A stretch of DNA of 64,000 bases. Source: Paragordius varius (lineage: Eukaryota; Nematomorpha). Both the position numbers and the translations under genes were made by a program. The stretch is from assembly GCA_964247055.1 (NCBI GenBank), contig OZ176051.1:5208001-5272000 (forward strand). The letters are read 5' to 3'. The number at the start of each line of letters is the position of its first letter. The stretch's first letter is position 1. Of the stretch, positions 61,727 through 64,000 are shown in pieces. Under the pieces are notes generated by a model, which saw nothing but the letters and a program-made list of their open reading frames with translations, did not search any database and had not been told where the DNA came from.

Positions 61727-63031
61727 TTATTGTTTTCTGCTCGATGTTATTATATTAGACGTATTGCTGACCGTTCCAACTTGATTATGTCGCCAAAAAT
61801 AGAATTTAGCCCTAAGAGTTTGTATACTCATGAAACACAAAATTCCATTCACGGCATAAATAAGCCCTAAGCTATACGATGATATGAATGTTATAATGAG
61901 TGTCGGAGCTCGACCCGTAGGTAAGGGTACAACTGTAAATATGGCAAACATTATTGAACTAATAAAGTTTATGAGGAACATGAGGAAAGCATATTTGAGA
62001 ATGGTTGTTTCCCGTTTTTTGTAGCTTAGCGCTTTTTTATCAAATGTACTTGCTTGATTATTAGTTTTATTGTTTGAAGTGATATTATCCTTTACAGGAC
62101 TTTGCGGTGTATCATCGGGAGCAATTTTGACATGAAAAGCTTGTGTATTATGCATACCATTCTGACGGAGGGCAGAAACAGTTATCGTATTCTTTGCGTT
62201 CTTTTTACCAAAAGTTGTAGAAGAACGTTGTTTTTCAAGGTTTTTATTAACATCTACATCAATAACTTTAATAGGTGCGGGTGGTGTTGCAGAGGTAGAT
62301 TTAGTTGATCTGATATCTATTAATCGTTTCCTGTGATTTCTAAGGTAAGTACCTATAATGAGGTATATGCAAAGCATAGCTGTTATGTTACCTAACTCCC
62401 ACACAATATGTAATGTGAATACGGGTGTTTGAAATCGATGATAATTGACAAAGCATCCCAACAAGATACCCGTTAATTCAACACGTCCTACCTCGACATG
62501 AACTATACGAACGACAAAACAAAGAATCCAAAGACAAGCTATGAGGATGCAAAAAATGCGGGGAGTTAAAAGTTTTTTGATCCAACCCTTAACCCTTTGG
62601 GATTTTATAGGGTCACATACTATGTAGTATCGATCCAGTGCCAAAAGAAACAAGTGGAAAGAATGACTGATGAAAAATATTTCATTCAAATATCCAAACC
62701 CATAACAAAGCTTGGGATACGCTTTAAACAGATTCAAGTAAGGGGTGTTTGGGTTCGGAGATCTCCATAACACTGCTAACATAATGTTAAGAAGGTACAA
62801 CAGGCATCCTAAAAAATCGCAAATCGTCAAGCTAAGTATGAGTAAGTATTGAGAATTACAACGGAATTTACGATATTTCAGTATGACGACAATCAATACA
62901 AAATTTATGATGGAGCCTATGACATATGAAACCGTGAATATGGCCAATAATATGGGTGTTAGATGGGGTGTAGTTCGTATCAAATAAAATGGATCGGATG
63001 ATCCTTGAATTTTTTCCAACGTAGTATTCAT
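61727..63031 (-). CDS. Orphan rhodopsin-like GPCR, intronless, atypical TM6/TM7
   Basis: A single 434-residue ORF with seven hydrophobic segments at about 28-51, 61-85, 109-138, 157-176, 202-229, 344-368 and 377-403. Class A landmarks are present: N43 in TM1, D72 in TM2 (SLTICDFLG), C109 before TM3 with C193 in loop 2, D133-R134-Y135 at the end of TM3, and W168 in TM4. The TM6 CWxP motif is absent (FAIFTVVPLP follows SSIM) and NPxxY in TM7 is replaced by NGILCF at 395-400. Intracellular loop 3 is long (about 110 residues), polar and Lys-rich. N2 is a possible glycosylation site. The ligand cannot be read from sequence; a peptide-receptor-like orphan is the safest call. The lack of introns is normal for many class A receptors but contrasts with its neighbours. 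Confidence 0.92.
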   Translation of the reverse strand: MNTTLEKIQGSSDPFYLIRTTPHLTPILLAIFTVSYVIGSIINFVLIVVILKYRKFRCNSQYLLILSLTICDFLGCLLYLLNIMLAVLWRSPNPNTPYLNLFKAYPKLCYGFGYLNEIFFISHSFHLFLLALDRYYIVCDPIKSQRVKGWIKKLLTPRIFCILIACLWILCFVVRIVHVEVGRVELTGILLGCFVNYHRFQTPVFTLHIVWELGNITAMLCIYLIIGTYLRNHRKRLIDIRSTKSTSATPPAPIKVIDVDVNKNLEKQRSSTTFGKKNAKNTITVSALRQNGMHNTQAFHVKIAPDDTPQSPVKDNITSNNKTNNQASTFDKKALSYKKRETTILKYAFLMFLINFISSIMFAIFTVVPLPTGRAPTLIITFISSYSLGLIYAVNGILCFMSIQTLRAKFYFWRHNQVGTVSNTSNIITSSRKQ

Positions 63032-64000
63032 AAAAATTAATAATTACGTAAATCACTAAATATATCCTTCAAAATTTTATGATGAAATTTTAAATACAAA
63101 TTAATTTAAAACGGAGCTTTGCTCCAAATTCTTTATGTAAATATAGAATCTGTAAAATGTGCCAAAATTAGGAGTGTACCCTTGGATAATATTAATTAAA
63201 AAATGATGGATTTTCAAATTTTTATTTTTAAAATAAATAAATTTTTTACATGGATCGATATGATAATTTAATTTTTGGATATTTATGTAAATGATGAATA
63301 TTTTATAAAATCTATTAAAAGGTTTTGTTACTTTACATTATTTATTTTGTACATTTATTTATTCATGTTATTTTTACAATAATTCTAGAAATTGTCAAAA
63401 TTCATATAAATATCCTAACAAAAGATAAAAATAATTGTATTACACTTTATTTACATACCATGTTACATATATTATAACATAAAAGAATTCTATCACAGTA
63501 ATTAGTTAGTTATAAGCGCCAAAAACAATTTATTTAAAATTGTTTTTTTTTTCAAAAATAAAATTATAAAACAGAAGGTAATTTTTACAATTTCAATAAC
63601 GGAGCTATTATTGGCCATTTTTGTTTTCAAATTGGCTAAAAAGTGATTTATTTTATATGACTTTCGAAAGTACGATTTCCTATTTTATTATTTACATATT
63701 CAATTCAAATTGTAGGGAACAAATATAAAATGGCACCTCTCCATAATAAATTATCATGTTGGCGATACGAATAAATGTAAAACAATAGACATGTACATTA
63801 AATCCCTTTTAGACCAATTAAAATACTAAGATGGTCAATAATAAATCTCGGTATATCTCATCATTTTTGACATAGTTGTTGTTAATTCCATAAATTTGGA
63901 AAAATTTTATCTGGATGAAATATTTTAAAAGAAAAAAAACCATTTGTATCAATTATGTTTCCTGTCCAAATTGTACATGTATATTTCATAACAGAGCGGT
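63032..64000. other. AT-rich flank upstream of the GPCR
   Basis: Presumed promoter side of the minus-strand receptor. I see no exon, repeat end or convincing core promoter motif. Confidence 0.5.

Noticed and set aside
1-64000. CRISPR arrays, tRNA, rRNA or bacterial operon features
   Set aside because: None seen; direct repeats are transposons, microsatellites or arrays in an animal-type genome.

Overview
This is a very AT-rich nuclear window from an animal, almost certainly an invertebrate. It has spliced genes with GT-AG introns, AATAAA signals, metazoan gene families (plastin with four calponin-homology domains, PAT-domain perilipin, GM2 activator, rhodopsin-like GPCR) and dense small DNA transposons. 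I cannot name the lineage. There are no rRNA, tRNA or CRISPR features and no bacterial-style operons. I rebuilt the genes by hand, chaining exons only where splice sites and codon phase agreed.

Layout. 224-5890 (+) is an unrecognised helical, N/Q-rich protein in seven coding exons, ending beside an AATAAA. 8174-15357 (-) is a perilipin-like lipid-droplet protein in eight exons; one of its introns holds a ~160-bp-period repeat block. 15358-24024 has no confident exon and is full of MITEs, a dispersed repeat with internal (TA)n, and a second ~155-bp array. 24025-27144 (+) is plastin/fimbrin: all four CH domains in six exons, plus an unusual ~72-residue Pro/Glu-rich C-terminal tail. The N-terminal EF-hand exons were not found. 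28392-41868 (-) is a 14-exon gene for a ~1,708-residue secreted low-complexity protein that I cannot assign to a family. 42502-42610 (-), upstream of that gene, is a hammerhead ribozyme of the minimal type I class. 44478-46703 (+) holds three phase-consistent exons of an unknown small protein. 49870-52389 (+) is a complete GM2 activator (ganglioside/lipid-binding) gene whose first intron contains a dead mariner transposase. 52662-61325 is a cluster of Helitron/Helentron-like elements, head to tail, each filled with a ~160-bp-period degenerate array; one copy is interrupted by a TA-flanked Tc1/mariner-like insertion. 61727-63031 (-) is an intronless orphan GPCR lacking the usual TM6 and TM7 motifs.

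The genes appear independent. Two plausibly concern lipids: perilipin coats storage droplets, and the GM2 activator extracts glycolipids in lysosomes. The strongest non-genic signals are the hammerhead ribozyme and the array-carrying Helitron-like cluster. I recognised no retroviral, LTR or Polinton-type element.
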